DNA of 56,938 nt from a virus. Positions within the stretch are counted from its first letter, which is position 1, and each line of letters begins with the position of its first letter. Shown in pieces: positions 49,091 to 56,822 of the stretch. The notes below the pieces were generated by a model, which was given only the letters and a program-made list of their open reading frames with translations, did not search any database and was not told where the DNA came from. The position numbers and the translations under genes are program-made. Where the stretch lies: the IMG/VR virus record IMGVR_UViG_3300011114_000231, positions 1 to 56,938 of that record; one strand, given 5' to 3'.

Positions 49091-50083
49091 TTAACCGTTA
49101 GCGACTATGCGATTTTCCCGCTGTGCGGAGAAAATATCGCGTTCGATTCGGTCGCGTTCAGCTTCCTTACCCTTAAAAGCACCCTTCCGAACATCATCAA
49201 AGAACTTAGCAATGTCCTTTGACGAGTAAGTCTTAGCCTGTTGTTCTGCAGGAGCACTGCCCCCACGGCTACGACCTGGAGATACTTGCTTATCGAGTTC
49301 GGACGCTGCTGCGTTCCGAGGTGATTGAGCAACAAGTTGGCCATTAATGTCCTGCCAAGTGTAGAAGAACGAAGCCACGCGCCTAACATCCATGTTACGC
49401 TGAGCGTCCTCAAGATATGTCTGACGGGAGATTCCTGTCAGCGGATCAATCTCAAGTAACCAGTTCTGGAAGTTTCTGTCTGCGTTAACTTCTTTCCACT
49501 GAGGGAAAGCCGCCGACAAGTCATACCAGAAACTCTGCTCTGCGCTAACTGCCTGCCTATGGGCTACCTGTTCAACCTTTGGAACTACGCTAGTCTGCAC
49601 CTGACGAATCATGTGCTCCAGTTCTGCGATGCGATTTTGGTAAACCGCAGTCTCTTCTTTAGTCACGCGCCGCATGACATCAATGGAGTCGCCGTATTCC
49701 TCAACGTCTTTATCAGTAACAATTCTATCAAGCGTCTGCTGCTGTTGGGCAGGTTGGCTTGCCATAGTAGACAGCAACTGTTCTAGTTGCGATAACCTAT
49801 TGTTCAACTGCTGATTTTCCATCCGAAGACGGGCAGTATCAGCGTTGTACATGCCTTGCAGAGTACGGTATCTCTGCTCAGCCGTGTCTTCCGACCCAGT
49901 GTCCGAACGCGCTTGCTCGTTACGCTTGGACTCAGGTGCAACTTTCTCGGCACTGTTGGCTTGCGAAGTCTGCTCTTGTGTTTCGCCCGCTGCTTCTACT
50001 TTAGCTTCAGCGTCGGCGTTAACATCTTCGTACAGTTTTGCGATAGCCTCAGACTGACGACGAACTTGCTCTGGAATAGCCAT
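49091..50083 (-). CDS. Scaffold protein (330 aa)
   Basis: Acidic and glutamine-rich with a long coiled coil (YRTLQGMYNADTARLRMENQ through QLEQLLSTMASQP), characteristic of capsid scaffolds. It starts MAIPEQVRRQSEAIAKLYED and ends in a basic helix segment (FFDDVRKGAFKGKEAERDRI), where scaffolds bind the capsid. It lies between portal and capsid genes. It directs head assembly and is not in the mature head. Confidence 0.8.
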   Translation of the reverse strand: MAIPEQVRRQSEAIAKLYEDVNADAEAKVEAAGETQEQTSQANSAEKVAPESKRNEQARSDTGSEDTAEQRYRTLQGMYNADTARLRMENQQLNNRLSQLEQLLSTMASQPAQQQQTLDRIVTDKDVEEYGDSIDVMRRVTKEETAVYQNRIAELEHMIRQVQTSVVPKVEQVAHRQAVSAEQSFWYDLSAAFPQWKEVNADRNFQNWLLEIDPLTGISRQTYLEDAQRNMDVRRVASFFYTWQDINGQLVAQSPRNAAASELDKQVSPGRSRGGSAPAEQQAKTYSSKDIAKFFDDVRKGAFKGKEAERDRIERDIFSAQRENRIVANG

Positions 50084-50127
50084 TAGAACGCTCCTCTCGG
50101 TATGCGTAGGTTAAAAGGTCAGCTACC

Positions 50128-50349
50128 TCAGCGAGGTTTTGCTGTTAGTTCTGGTGAATCTTGTAATAACTTATATAGCTCTGTCAAGACCTGACAACGA
50201 CCTTGTGCCACTTGAACACTAGAATTACCTGCGTTTGGTAGCTGTCTAAGTTCGTGTTGGTACCAATTCTGCACCCAATCAGTGAATACAGGATTGTACT
50301 TAGCTACATTTGCTATGGCTGCAACTTGCTCTGGGGTAGGCCGAATCAT
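50128..50349 (-). CDS. Small hypothetical protein (73 aa)
   Basis: Overlaps the portal gene end by 4 bp. Helical, beginning MIRPTPEQVAAIANVAKYNP, with QVLTELYKLLQDSPE near the end. Its position between portal and scaffold suggests a minor head protein. No family recognised. Confidence 0.55.
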   Translation of the reverse strand: MIRPTPEQVAAIANVAKYNPVFTDWVQNWYQHELRQLPNAGNSSVQVAQGRCQVLTELYKLLQDSPELTAKPR

Positions 50350-52427
50350 GCTGCCCCTGTTTGCTGGTTGCTCACCGTATTCATACCACCTGCAGGTCCA
50401 CCTGACATACTCACCTTAGCTGGTGCAGCCTGCTGTCCTTGAGGGCCAGCCTGTGGCTGTTGTGGTTGCTGTTGCTGCTGAGCTTGTGCCTGCAGCTGCT
50501 TTAACTGTGTGGTATAGTTTAACTTATCACGGCTGGGTACGATCTGGTCTACAGGCATCTGCAGACCTTTAGCCACTTCACGGAGGATAGCAGCGCGACC
50601 ATCAATACCAATGATGCTCATATCTACTTCGTTGCCGGTAGCATTAAGGAACTCGACACGGCGAACGTTGACAGTCTCACGAACAGCAAGGTTAGTAGCG
50701 CCACGTGGAATAATCTGCAGATCACCCTTGATCTCGTCGTCTGGATCGTACCGCATGTTGTACACAAACTGACGTTCAACAATCGGTTTAGTGATGTCCA
50801 TGTCAATATGCATGACAACCTGGCGGATACCCTTACCAGCTGACCCCATGAGCATGGAAAGCCCAGACGCAGTACGACCTGCACCCTGCACGTTGGTATC
50901 ACCATAGATGTAAGCAGGGATACCGGAGTGGTCATCAGCCATGCGGCTGAACTTTTCATACACAGCCATCAGAGTGGTGGAGTTATCAGTAGGCTGATTG
51001 AACCGCACAGCTGGCGCAGAAGAGCCAAGCGGGTCATTCAAGACCTGCCAAATCTTCCACGGATGCATTTGTGTGATGTCTTCGTTAGGAGGTATGCGTT
51101 CTAGATTGACTTCGACCTGGGGACCAGACGCAATCCCCATGTTATTAACCAATGCACGAGCAGAAGCATTACAAATACTCTGTAAATCTTCGATAATTTC
51201 GGGGATAGACCGACCCCAAAATGCGCCTGGCATCTTAATAAACGAGGTTTTTGCGTAGGGTTTTTCGCCCAATGGGTCATAGTTTAGGATAGATTTGATG
51301 ATATAATTGCCTACCATCCACACATTTGCGTCGTATTCGCGGTCCTCATCAGGGATTTCCTCTTCAGTCATACCCCATTCGCGCAACATTCTGCCGCTGA
51401 CTTTGCCCCAGAACTCAAGCGCATCATACAAATCAGTCGGACGCATCTCGGTATAGAACTTACGCTCTTCCTGTTCGCGCTCGATATAGGTAGTATCAGC
51501 TACCCACGACTGAGATGGACCTTCCTCAAGAACTTTGCGAACAGCCTGATCATCGTAACCGGGAGCACCGATAAGATCAGCCAGATCAGTACGGGTCAAC
51601 TTATGGTGCTCAAACAAATACCCATCATTGATGCGGGTAATGCCAGGCTCAGGATACATATTAAACGGACTAACACGCTCAAACTCAGGAGCAAGCCGTT
51701 CTGCTGGTTCTACCAGCATTTTGCCGTCAGGACCACGATTATAGATTAGATGCCGCTGGCGGCGTACCACTGGCCCTTTAACAAACGCACAAGGGAACGT
51801 CACAAGATCAGTGATAAACTCATTGAACGCATCGACCCAGCCACCTTGGGCAAACTGATCATCAATGCGAATCTTCATACGCTCGGCACGGTTAGTAGCC
51901 GCCTGCAAGAGTTTGAACCTGAACTCCTGCTGTACAAGTTCTTTCATCTCAAGCATCTGAGCTTTAGACGGTGCCTGCCCAGTTGACTGGATCATCTGCA
52001 TCACCTGCTCGGCAAATGCGGACTTCACTTGATCCATTTGGTCTGGGGATAAATCAGGGATTGGCGTTGGCTGAATATCCCACGGAGGGGTACCAGCATC
52101 CAAGAGAATGTCACGCAGCCAGCTCTCAGCGGCTCGGCACTTGATCTCGGTCAACATCATATAGACATCTGACCCGCCTTGATCACGGATAGCTTTCAGT
52201 TTATCAGGATCATACTCCCCGTTACGCTGACGCATTGCGCGTAGCATAATCTGTTCGATTGGCTGTTTGGCAATACGTGCTGCATCCCAGCACTCACGCA
52301 AATAAGCGCCTAGCCCAAGGAGAACATCACTCTGCTGCCTGGCTTGAAGTTCAGCATCCAGCCTTTGCTTCTCAGCACGATCAAGTTGTTCGTTGCTTAC
52401 AACACGCAAAACGCTGAGACCAGCCAT
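50346..52427 (-). CDS. Portal protein (693 aa)
   Basis: Forms the 12-fold DNA gate at one head vertex. Size matches P22-type portals (about 700-725 residues). Recognisable pieces: SPFNMYPEPGITRINDGYLF, KMPGAFWGRSIPEIIEDLQ and a PAYIYGDTNVQGAGRTASGL segment. The C-terminal part is glutamine-rich (QLKQLQAQAQQQQQPQQPQ), as in portals with a flexible barrel end. Downstream of the terminases, upstream of scaffold and capsid. Starts at 52427 (MAGLSVLRV). Confidence 0.9.
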   Translation of the reverse strand: MAGLSVLRVVSNEQLDRAEKQRLDAELQARQQSDVLLGLGAYLRECWDAARIAKQPIEQIMLRAMRQRNGEYDPDKLKAIRDQGGSDVYMMLTEIKCRAAESWLRDILLDAGTPPWDIQPTPIPDLSPDQMDQVKSAFAEQVMQMIQSTGQAPSKAQMLEMKELVQQEFRFKLLQAATNRAERMKIRIDDQFAQGGWVDAFNEFITDLVTFPCAFVKGPVVRRQRHLIYNRGPDGKMLVEPAERLAPEFERVSPFNMYPEPGITRINDGYLFEHHKLTRTDLADLIGAPGYDDQAVRKVLEEGPSQSWVADTTYIEREQEERKFYTEMRPTDLYDALEFWGKVSGRMLREWGMTEEEIPDEDREYDANVWMVGNYIIKSILNYDPLGEKPYAKTSFIKMPGAFWGRSIPEIIEDLQSICNASARALVNNMGIASGPQVEVNLERIPPNEDITQMHPWKIWQVLNDPLGSSAPAVRFNQPTDNSTTLMAVYEKFSRMADDHSGIPAYIYGDTNVQGAGRTASGLSMLMGSAGKGIRQVVMHIDMDITKPIVERQFVYNMRYDPDDEIKGDLQIIPRGATNLAVRETVNVRRVEFLNATGNEVDMSIIGIDGRAAILREVAKGLQMPVDQIVPSRDKLNYTTQLKQLQAQAQQQQQPQQPQAGPQGQQAAPAKVSMSGGPAGGMNTVSNQQTGAA

Positions 52428-52429
52428 GC

Positions 52430-52780
52430 TTATCCCCTCAGAGTCAGGATTACGTTAATGCTATTACCTGTACCGGCTGTCACGACTGGCTTGAGATATG
52501 CCGCGCTAGACTGAAACTCAAAGATAGCTGCGGCTGTAGCACTGAGTGCCGTACCAGCAGCAGACCGGTCCTTCATAGCAAAGAACGTCGTATTGTCATT
52601 AGATGAGTTAAGCGCAACGGTAGCGCCACCAAAAGTACCTGAAATCTGTACTGCAGCGTTACGAGCCTGCCCATCGCGCACAGCAAATGCAACAAGAGTA
52701 TCACCAGTAACAATGCCAGACCAGATTACGTAAGGCACACCGTCTGCGGTCACTTTAACCGAGGGGGTAACTGTCGCCAT
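52430..52780 (-). CDS. Small beta-rich virion protein (116 aa)
   Basis: First gene after the terminator-promoter pair, 2 bp before the portal gene. Strand-rich (VKVTADGVPYVIWSGIVTGD), with a C-terminal TAGTGNSINVILTLRG. Preceded by AGGAGG. Probably a small head-associated protein; no family recognised. Confidence 0.6.
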   Translation of the reverse strand: MATVTPSVKVTADGVPYVIWSGIVTGDTLVAFAVRDGQARNAAVQISGTFGGATVALNSSNDNTTFFAMKDRSAAGTALSATAAAIFEFQSSAAYLKPVVTAGTGNSINVILTLRG

Positions 52781-52808
52781 GGAAATCCTCCTATTGCGCG
52801 ATTAGCGA

Positions 52809-52837
52809 ACAATAGACCAAATTACATAATATCGCAA
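52809..52837 (-). promoter_or_regulatory. Probable promoter of the head-gene operon
   Basis: On the - strand TTGCGA (52837-52832) and TATTGT (52814-52809) are separated by exactly 17 bp. It lies immediately after the terminator at 52844-52883 and 29 bp before the first gene of the head operon. The CTATTG-type -10 recurs in the promoter-like sites near 55451 and 55685. Confidence 0.5.
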
Positions 52838-52843
52838 CACCAT

Positions 52844-52883
52844 AAAAAGGTTCCCTGTGCGGATGGGCTTAGCACAGGGAACC
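52844..52883 (-). terminator. Strong rho-independent terminator after the packaging operon
   Basis: On the - strand, GGTTCCCTGTGC (52883-52872), an 11-base loop and GCACAGGGAACC (52860-52849) form a perfect 12-bp stem, directly followed by TTTTT (52848-52844). This is a textbook intrinsic terminator. It separates the terminase/145-residue gene unit from the head genes. Confidence 0.88.
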
Positions 52884-52899
52884 AAGTCTGGGAGTGGAG

Positions 52900-52920
52900 C
52901 AGGGCGGGGAGAACGCCCTG
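52900..52920 (-). other. Hairpin upstream of the terminator
   Basis: CAGGGCG (52900-52906) and CGCCCTG (52914-52920) form a 7-bp stem with a 7-base loop. It sits between the 52955 stop and the terminator. It has no T-run and probably protects the 3' end or reinforces termination. Confidence 0.6.
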
Positions 52921-52954
52921 AGTCAATATGGCACAACATAACACGCTGTGCAAG

Positions 52955-53392
52955 TTAGAATTTCCTAGAGTATCCAATGCTCAACGAGTGACTAGCCTTA
53001 CCCTCTTCTTTGTTTCGCCCATATGTGAGCGACACATTAGAGTCATTACCCAAGTCACGGCTAACAGATACTTCGTTAACGCCGCCGCGAGTGATGTTCT
53101 TATTACCCGATGGTGTCTGCACTTTGACCTTAGAGTAATCTACACCCACGCCAATATTATAGTCCCCAACAGGAATGTTCACGTTGCCACCACCGGCTAC
53201 GCCTGAAATCCTGCTAGTATTTCCAGGGCCAGAAGTTCCAGATGGAATAGACCCACCGCTAACAGAAACAGACTGCCCGCCAGAATCTTCTTCGGAGGAA
53301 TTATCACTCTCGACAACCCCGCCCTTCTTATAGGACTTGAGCTTGCCGCTGCTGCAAACCCGCGACAGTGACTTGTTAGAATAGGTTTTCAT
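52955..53392 (-). CDS. Small protein with SYKKGG motif and Gly-rich linker (145 aa)
   Basis: ATG at 53392 is chosen because GGAGG lies just upstream; an in-frame start at 53431 would overlap the terminase end. The N-terminus contains KLKSYKKGGVVES, sharing SYKKGG with the small gene at 33854. A Gly/Ser-rich linker follows, then strand repeats (SVSRDLGNDSNVSLTYG) ending GYSRKF, as in the last strand of a barrel. Between large terminase and the terminator. Function unknown; could be a head or portal partner. Confidence 0.6.
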   Translation of the reverse strand: MKTYSNKSLSRVCSSGKLKSYKKGGVVESDNSSEEDSGGQSVSVSGGSIPSGTSGPGNTSRISGVAGGGNVNIPVGDYNIGVGVDYSKVKVQTPSGNKNITRGGVNEVSVSRDLGNDSNVSLTYGRNKEEGKASHSLSIGYSRKF

Positions 53393-53421
53393 GCCAACCT
53401 CCGTGTGATATGCTACGCATA

Positions 53422-54810
53422 TCATGTCCAACCAAACGAAGCAATCGGCTTAATATCCCTACGTGTCACGACATACCCACCATCACTCACGGTAGAAATA
53501 TGCAACATAAGATACTGAAGTGCCTCGGCTACGTGACTGTGTTTGTTCTTATCAATGTCACTGTCGCCCTTGGGCTTGAACCTGTACCCACCCATCATGG
53601 CAGCTTTAAGCTGAGTGCAACTAGGGTCCACAAGGAACGCAGGGTCACCGTCAACCTGCCGCATCAGGTAGTCGTCAACGGAGCTTATCCGCGCAGACAC
53701 GTTGTTGGTCTTAGCCGGTATTACTTTGAACCCTTCAGCTTTAATAATATCGACTGCGCTCCGTTCGTCGGTCTGCGCCCTCTGAACCCCAGCCGGGTCA
53801 GTTACTATAAGGACTGGTGCGCCGCTGAACTTCTCGAAGAGCAACGGTTTCAAAATCGTCCTTACGAAACGCTGTATCCCCATGTCAAAGCTTACAGCCT
53901 CCGCTAGCACTAGTGCGCGACCACGCGCATCCTGCTGACCGATGACCGCAGCTGGCGTTAGCCCCAAGTCCATCCCGATCACGATGGGACGAACCCCTGT
54001 TGATATATAACGCAACTTCTCCTTAGCCATGTGGTAGTCCGGCCTAAAGTATTTATACACAGGCATACCGGCAGAACTCAGTCCATACTCACCGTCGATG
54101 TACACGCGGATATACTCTTCCGACCGACCCTGTGTATCGTAGTATCCCTCTGGCAAGTTCTCGATATTCTCAGCTATATGCGTCCGACCGGACGGCTGCT
54201 TGAAAACATCCCACCCATTATTAGCAGGAGACACCCCATCTTTGGGATCAAGCCCCTCCATCTGGTAATACCACCACGTATCCATAGTCGGCGGGTTCGT
54301 ATCACCCCACATTCCATGCCAAGTCGGACCTCCGTCCTTCTTAGACGGGAAACGTCCAATACGCTTTGACATAGCGTCCACAATATCAGGGTGAATGTCT
54401 CTACACTCGTTGAACCAAGCGAACGTCAACTCCAACGAGTTCAAATTTGCCACATCATCCGCGTCATCAAGCGCACGGAACATAATCTCGCACTCAACAT
54501 CCCCTACTTTGAAGAAATATGTCTTGGTTGTGCGCATATAGTCGCCACATTCCCCCGGTGGGAACCAATCCAGGAACGTTTTGATGGTCGTATCCTGCAG
54601 CTGACGCGCAGTTTCGCGCACCACAGCCGCTCTGGTCTTGCGAATCCCGTTTTTGTTGGGCTCCTGCATAGTTGCACGTCGGATAACCTCAAAACTGCAC
54701 GTAACTGACTTGCCAGACCCCACTGGACCCATCAAAACACGCATCTTTTTGTCAGATTTCATGAACTTCTTGCCTGTAGTAGGCGGTGTATAGTCAATTT
54801 CCAGTGCCAT
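53422..54810 (-). CDS. terL: Terminase large subunit (462 aa)
   Basis: The DNA-packaging motor. The ATPase has Walker A GPVGSGKS (residues 28-35) and Walker B ELTFAWFNE (127-135). The nuclease has VIGMDLGLTPAAVI and LIVTDPAG, the acidic residues of the RNase H-like site. Length is typical. Start at 54810 (MALEIDYTPP), overlapping the 53-residue gene by 17 bp. It follows the small subunit in the usual order. Confidence 0.93.
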   Translation of the reverse strand: MALEIDYTPPTTGKKFMKSDKKMRVLMGPVGSGKSVTCSFEVIRRATMQEPNKNGIRKTRAAVVRETARQLQDTTIKTFLDWFPPGECGDYMRTTKTYFFKVGDVECEIMFRALDDADDVANLNSLELTFAWFNECRDIHPDIVDAMSKRIGRFPSKKDGGPTWHGMWGDTNPPTMDTWWYYQMEGLDPKDGVSPANNGWDVFKQPSGRTHIAENIENLPEGYYDTQGRSEEYIRVYIDGEYGLSSAGMPVYKYFRPDYHMAKEKLRYISTGVRPIVIGMDLGLTPAAVIGQQDARGRALVLAEAVSFDMGIQRFVRTILKPLLFEKFSGAPVLIVTDPAGVQRAQTDERSAVDIIKAEGFKVIPAKTNNVSARISSVDDYLMRQVDGDPAFLVDPSCTQLKAAMMGGYRFKPKGDSDIDKNKHSHVAEALQYLMLHISTVSDGGYVVTRRDIKPIASFGWT

Positions 54811-54955
54811 CTGCTACTCCAAGTACGTTAATTACGTAAAATAGACCCTTCTTACGGGTCTTTACTATACGAGTCTGGTAGGAAATGCCCTGTGCAGCCA
54901 GTTTTTTCTCAATTTCCCTGGCTTCTGTGGCACTTCTGACCTCAATCTTCGTCAT
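54794..54955 (-). CDS. Small protein between the terminase subunits (53 aa)
   Basis: ATG at 54955 (MTKIEVRSATEAREIEKKLA) begins in the small-terminase gene, overlapping it by 14 bp, and the stop overlaps the large-terminase start. A compact alpha-beta pattern ends YVINVLGVADGTGN. Frequently seen small genes at this position are of unknown role. It has no recognised motif. Confidence 0.6.
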   Translation of the reverse strand: MTKIEVRSATEAREIEKKLAAQGISYQTRIVKTRKKGLFYVINVLGVADGTGN

Positions 54956-55418
54956 CTGCCAACTCTTTTGTAGCAACATGCTCTACAATATTAGCAGAAC
55001 CAAGGGACTCACCACCAAGATTGATCATGATACGTACCCCACCAGCTACACCGGAGTCCCCAGAATCATTCTTAGGCTCAAGACCTGCCCACTTAACAGT
55101 GGATTTTATCAGATCAGCCTTCACTGCGGCGCTTACATCAGGACTATGTATTAACAACCAAGATGTTTTTAGAAGCTCTTCAGCCTGCGACTTAGCCTTC
55201 ATCTTGAAGGTAACGCCCTTATCACGAATCTCGTCGCGGAATGCACCAACCTTCTTGAGGAATATCGGATCACCATTAAACGCAACAAGGTCTGTTGTGG
55301 CTATACCATGACGAGTCATGATCTCCACGATGTCCTCCCCACTACCTTCAAGGCGCAGGGCAATATCAAACGCAAGGCGATCTGACCACTTGGTCGTATC
55401 TAAAAACGTAGCGCTCAT
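54942..55418 (-). CDS. terS: Terminase small subunit (158 aa)
   Basis: First gene of the packaging operon. Helical N-terminus with a helix-turn-helix-like segment (ALRLEGSGEDIVEIMTRHG), a long helix (KMKAKSQAEELLKTSWLLIH) and an acidic C-terminus (ELADDED), typical of small terminase subunits that recognise pac or cos DNA. Its own start region and the noncoding hub beyond could hold that site. Assignment by type and by being next to terL. Confidence 0.75.
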   Translation of the reverse strand: MSATFLDTTKWSDRLAFDIALRLEGSGEDIVEIMTRHGIATTDLVAFNGDPIFLKKVGAFRDEIRDKGVTFKMKAKSQAEELLKTSWLLIHSPDVSAAVKADLIKSTVKWAGLEPKNDSGDSGVAGGVRIMINLGGESLGSANIVEHVATKELADDED

Positions 55419-55450
55419 CCTAGTACATCTCCGTGATTGATGTCTCTATA

Positions 55451-55478
55451 CAATAGTGTGTAAAAAATTACAGTCAAG
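55451..55478 (-). promoter_or_regulatory. Probable promoter of the packaging operon
   Basis: On the - strand CTTGACT (55478-55472) is followed after 15 bp by CTATTG (55456-55451). The arrangement resembles alphaproteobacterial sigma70 promoters (CTTGAC-N17-CTATAT), with a slightly short spacer. It lies 33 bp before the small terminase start. Confidence 0.5.
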
Positions 55479-55494
55479 TAAAGTAAAACTTGAC
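55473..55494. promoter_or_regulatory. Palindrome of two back-to-back -35-like boxes
   Basis: GTCAAGT (55473-55479) and ACTTGAC (55488-55494) form a perfect 7-bp inverted repeat around an 8-bp centre. Each arm is a CTTGAC -35 box pointing outwards, one to each arm of the genome. It may be a shared activator or repressor site setting the balance of the two directions. Confidence 0.7.
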
Positions 55495-55535
55495 ACGTGC
55501 TTTTTTGGGGTTGTGGTTTAAGAGGTATACTACGC

Positions 55536-55578
55536 GACCGGGGGCCGCGGCTGAGCGCTGTCCATGTGGCCCCCCGTC
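55536..55578. other. Long GC-rich hairpin
   Basis: GACCGGGGGCC (55536-55546) and GGCCCCCCGTC (55568-55578) pair over 11 positions with one C-C mismatch, around a 21-base loop. It is the most GC-rich spot in an AT-rich region. A TATACT (55526-55531) lies 4 bases upstream, so a transcript from there would start at the stem. No T-run on either strand follows, so it is not a standard terminator. Candidate structured RNA or packaging signal. Confidence 0.7.
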
Positions 55579-55660
55579 ATGCTTGCGCGCAACAAAACAA
55601 AAGAACAAAACAAGAACTAGGATTAAATAAAATAAAGGGAATTTAATTAATTTGGGACAG

Positions 55661-55690
55661 TTGACACGAATAGCCGAATGTGCTCTATTG
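55661..55690 (+). promoter_or_regulatory. Promoter of the right-end + strand operon
   Basis: TTGACA (55661-55666) is a perfect -35 element. A CTATTG (55685-55690) follows after 18 bp; TCTATT (55684-55689) is an alternative at 17 bp. It leads into two leader hairpins and the gene at 55768. Confidence 0.5.
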
Positions 55691-55696
55691 ATTAGG

Positions 55697-55731
55697 CCAG
55701 ATCAAACGGTCTGGTGGGCGAGGTTCTCGCC
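55697..55731 (+). promoter_or_regulatory. Two leader hairpins before the 133-aa gene
   Basis: CCAGA (55697-55701) pairs with TCTGG (55710-55714). GGCGAG (55717-55722) pairs with CTCGCC (55726-55731) around a GTT loop. They end 25 bases before the GGAGG at 55756-55760 and could stabilise the 5' end of this mRNA. Confidence 0.6.
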
Positions 55732-55767
55732 TCGCTCTTTGACAGTGTAAAACATGGAGGTGCCATC

Positions 55768-56169
55768 ATGGCATCAGTATTTCAGGGTGGCGTTGCCCTT
55801 AAAATCGACGCAAAGACTGGCTTTGTCGCGGTTTCGGTCGGCGCGGATTATGGCGCGGAAGAAGTGGAAACCATCGCTTCGGATATGGCATATTTCGCGG
55901 CGCAAAATAAAACCTTTGTTCAGGCTTTCATTCCTGAAACTAAGGGCGACAAAGTGGTCAAGATTGGCCTTCGGAACGGCGGAGAGTTTGCGGTTTCTGG
56001 CTTCAAGCCAGCGACTATTGAAAAACTCTTAACCACACACACTCCTCGAATATTGGTTAATTTCGCAGGACGTGCGCCAATGCCCTTCTTGGCCTTCTTC
56101 AAGAAAGAGGACGCCAAGCCTGTGATTGCAGGCAAAAAAGCATCCCCCTTCTTGGGACGCCGGTCCTAA
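55768..56169 (+). CDS. Hypothetical protein of the right-end operon (133 aa)
   Basis: ATG at 55768 has GGAGG (55756-55760) at the right distance; an in-frame GTG at 55714 overlaps the leader hairpin and is rejected. Starts MASVFQGGVALKIDAKTGFV, alpha-beta in character, with a lysine-rich tail. First of three small genes that run up to the terminator at 56515, and so likely an early host-takeover protein. No family recognised. Confidence 0.6.
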   Translation: MASVFQGGVALKIDAKTGFVAVSVGADYGAEEVETIASDMAYFAAQNKTFVQAFIPETKGDKVVKIGLRNGGEFAVSGFKPATIEKLLTTHTPRILVNFAGRAPMPFLAFFKKEDAKPVIAGKKASPFLGRRS

Positions 56170-56226
56170 CAACAAAGGTGGCGGGAATAATCCCGCCACC
56201 ACCTTCTAACCTTTATGGAGCGCACA

Positions 56227-56385
56227 ATGCGTGTTGAAGTAAAACGTGTGACCGTCCAGCGCGGACGGAACAAGCCCCGCCAGATTATGGTCGAGTATCG
56301 TCCAAGTAAGGACAAGAACAAGACCAAGCGGTTCGAGAACAGACTAGAAACAGTCTGGAACCAAATCTGGAAACCCGCAACCTAA
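56227..56385 (+). CDS. Small basic protein (52 aa)
   Basis: Begins MRVEVKRVTVQRGRNKPRQI after GGAG at 56217-56220. Very basic, with 15 Lys/Arg in 52 residues, and a short aromatic C-terminus (ETVWNQIWKPAT). Possible RNA- or DNA-binding protein. Reading frame and ribosome binding site are clear. Confidence 0.6.
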   Translation: MRVEVKRVTVQRGRNKPRQIMVEYRPSKDKNKTKRFENRLETVWNQIWKPAT

Positions 56386-56432
56386 GCGAACGGGAGAGGC
56401 GCAAGCCTCTCCCACAACCACAGGAGAGAAAC

Positions 56433-56510
56433 ATGCAACGATATTGGGAACCAAGCTGGCTGGAACTAACAGCCTTTGTGATTGCAATCTTCCTGATTGC
56501 TGGACTCTAA
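56433..56510 (+). CDS. Mini membrane protein (25 aa)
   Basis: Preceded by AGGAGAGA (56422-56429). MQRYWEPSWLELTAFVIAIF and a hydrophobic end make one membrane helix. It ends 5 bp before the terminator stem. Small membrane peptides of this kind occur among phage early genes. Confidence 0.5.
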   Translation: MQRYWEPSWLELTAFVIAIFLIAGL

Positions 56511-56514
56511 GACT

Positions 56515-56537
56515 AGCCCGCCGCAAGGCGGGTTTTT
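56515..56537 (+). terminator. Rho-independent terminator of the right-end operon
   Basis: CCCGCC (56517-56522), GCAA loop (56523-56526) and GGCGGG (56527-56532) are followed by TTTTT (56533-56537); A-T and G-T pairs can extend the stem by two. The GCAA tetraloop is of the stable GNRA type. It ends the three-gene + strand unit. Confidence 0.92.
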
Positions 56538-56811
56538 CTTTGCCCTTAATCTGTCTCCACTACGCATCTAATCACGCTCACGTCTAGGTATGTATATATA
56601 CCATACGTCGGGGGGATATAGCTCGTCTATTCAGTCCATAAGTTAACATGCAAGGTGTATAGCTTTGAACAATCTGCATAATCTAAACAATCTATACCAA
56701 ACTTAAATGTGTTTATGGCCTGATACTTTACACTTTACACCAAGAAAAGTGAGTAAAACCAATATGTTATGTTAATACTATACATATAAATAATCTAAAC
56801 AATCTGTATAA
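56538..56811. other. AT-rich noncoding region before the junction
   Basis: No gene is seen. It contains a near-palindrome (GGTATGTATATATACC at 56587-56602) and the ACAATCT repeats listed separately. In the circular genome it continues directly into position 1. Confidence 0.7.
56668..56696 (+). repeat. ACAATCT iteron pair
   Basis: AACAATCTGCATAATCT (56668-56684) is immediately followed by AAACAATCTATA. A third copy, AACAATCTGTATAATCT, is at 56798. Also shared is a 16-mer beginning ATAATCTAA, at 56679 and 56790. Spaced direct repeats of this kind are typical of initiator or regulator binding arrays. Confidence 0.75.
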
Positions 56812-56822
56812 TCTGTGTTTTT
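56798..56822 (+). repeat. Junction repeat, + strand copy
   Basis: A 25-mer starting AACAATCTGTAT whose reverse complement recurs at 126-150 with one mismatch. It runs into the 127-base overlap, so it crosses the circular junction. Together with the inverted copy it gives two facing sites. Confidence 0.8.

Larger units (their letters stand above)
55419..55767. other. Noncoding regulatory hub between the arms
   Basis: About 350 bp without a gene, holding divergent promoters, a strong hairpin, an A/C-rich tract (55591-55616) and leader hairpins. Situated beside the small terminase, it is also the most natural place for a packaging recognition site. Its parts are listed separately. Confidence 0.75.

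Noticed and set aside
55536-55578. GC-rich hairpin as a rho-independent terminator
   Set aside because: Neither strand has a T-run after the stem, so it does not meet the criteria of an intrinsic terminator.
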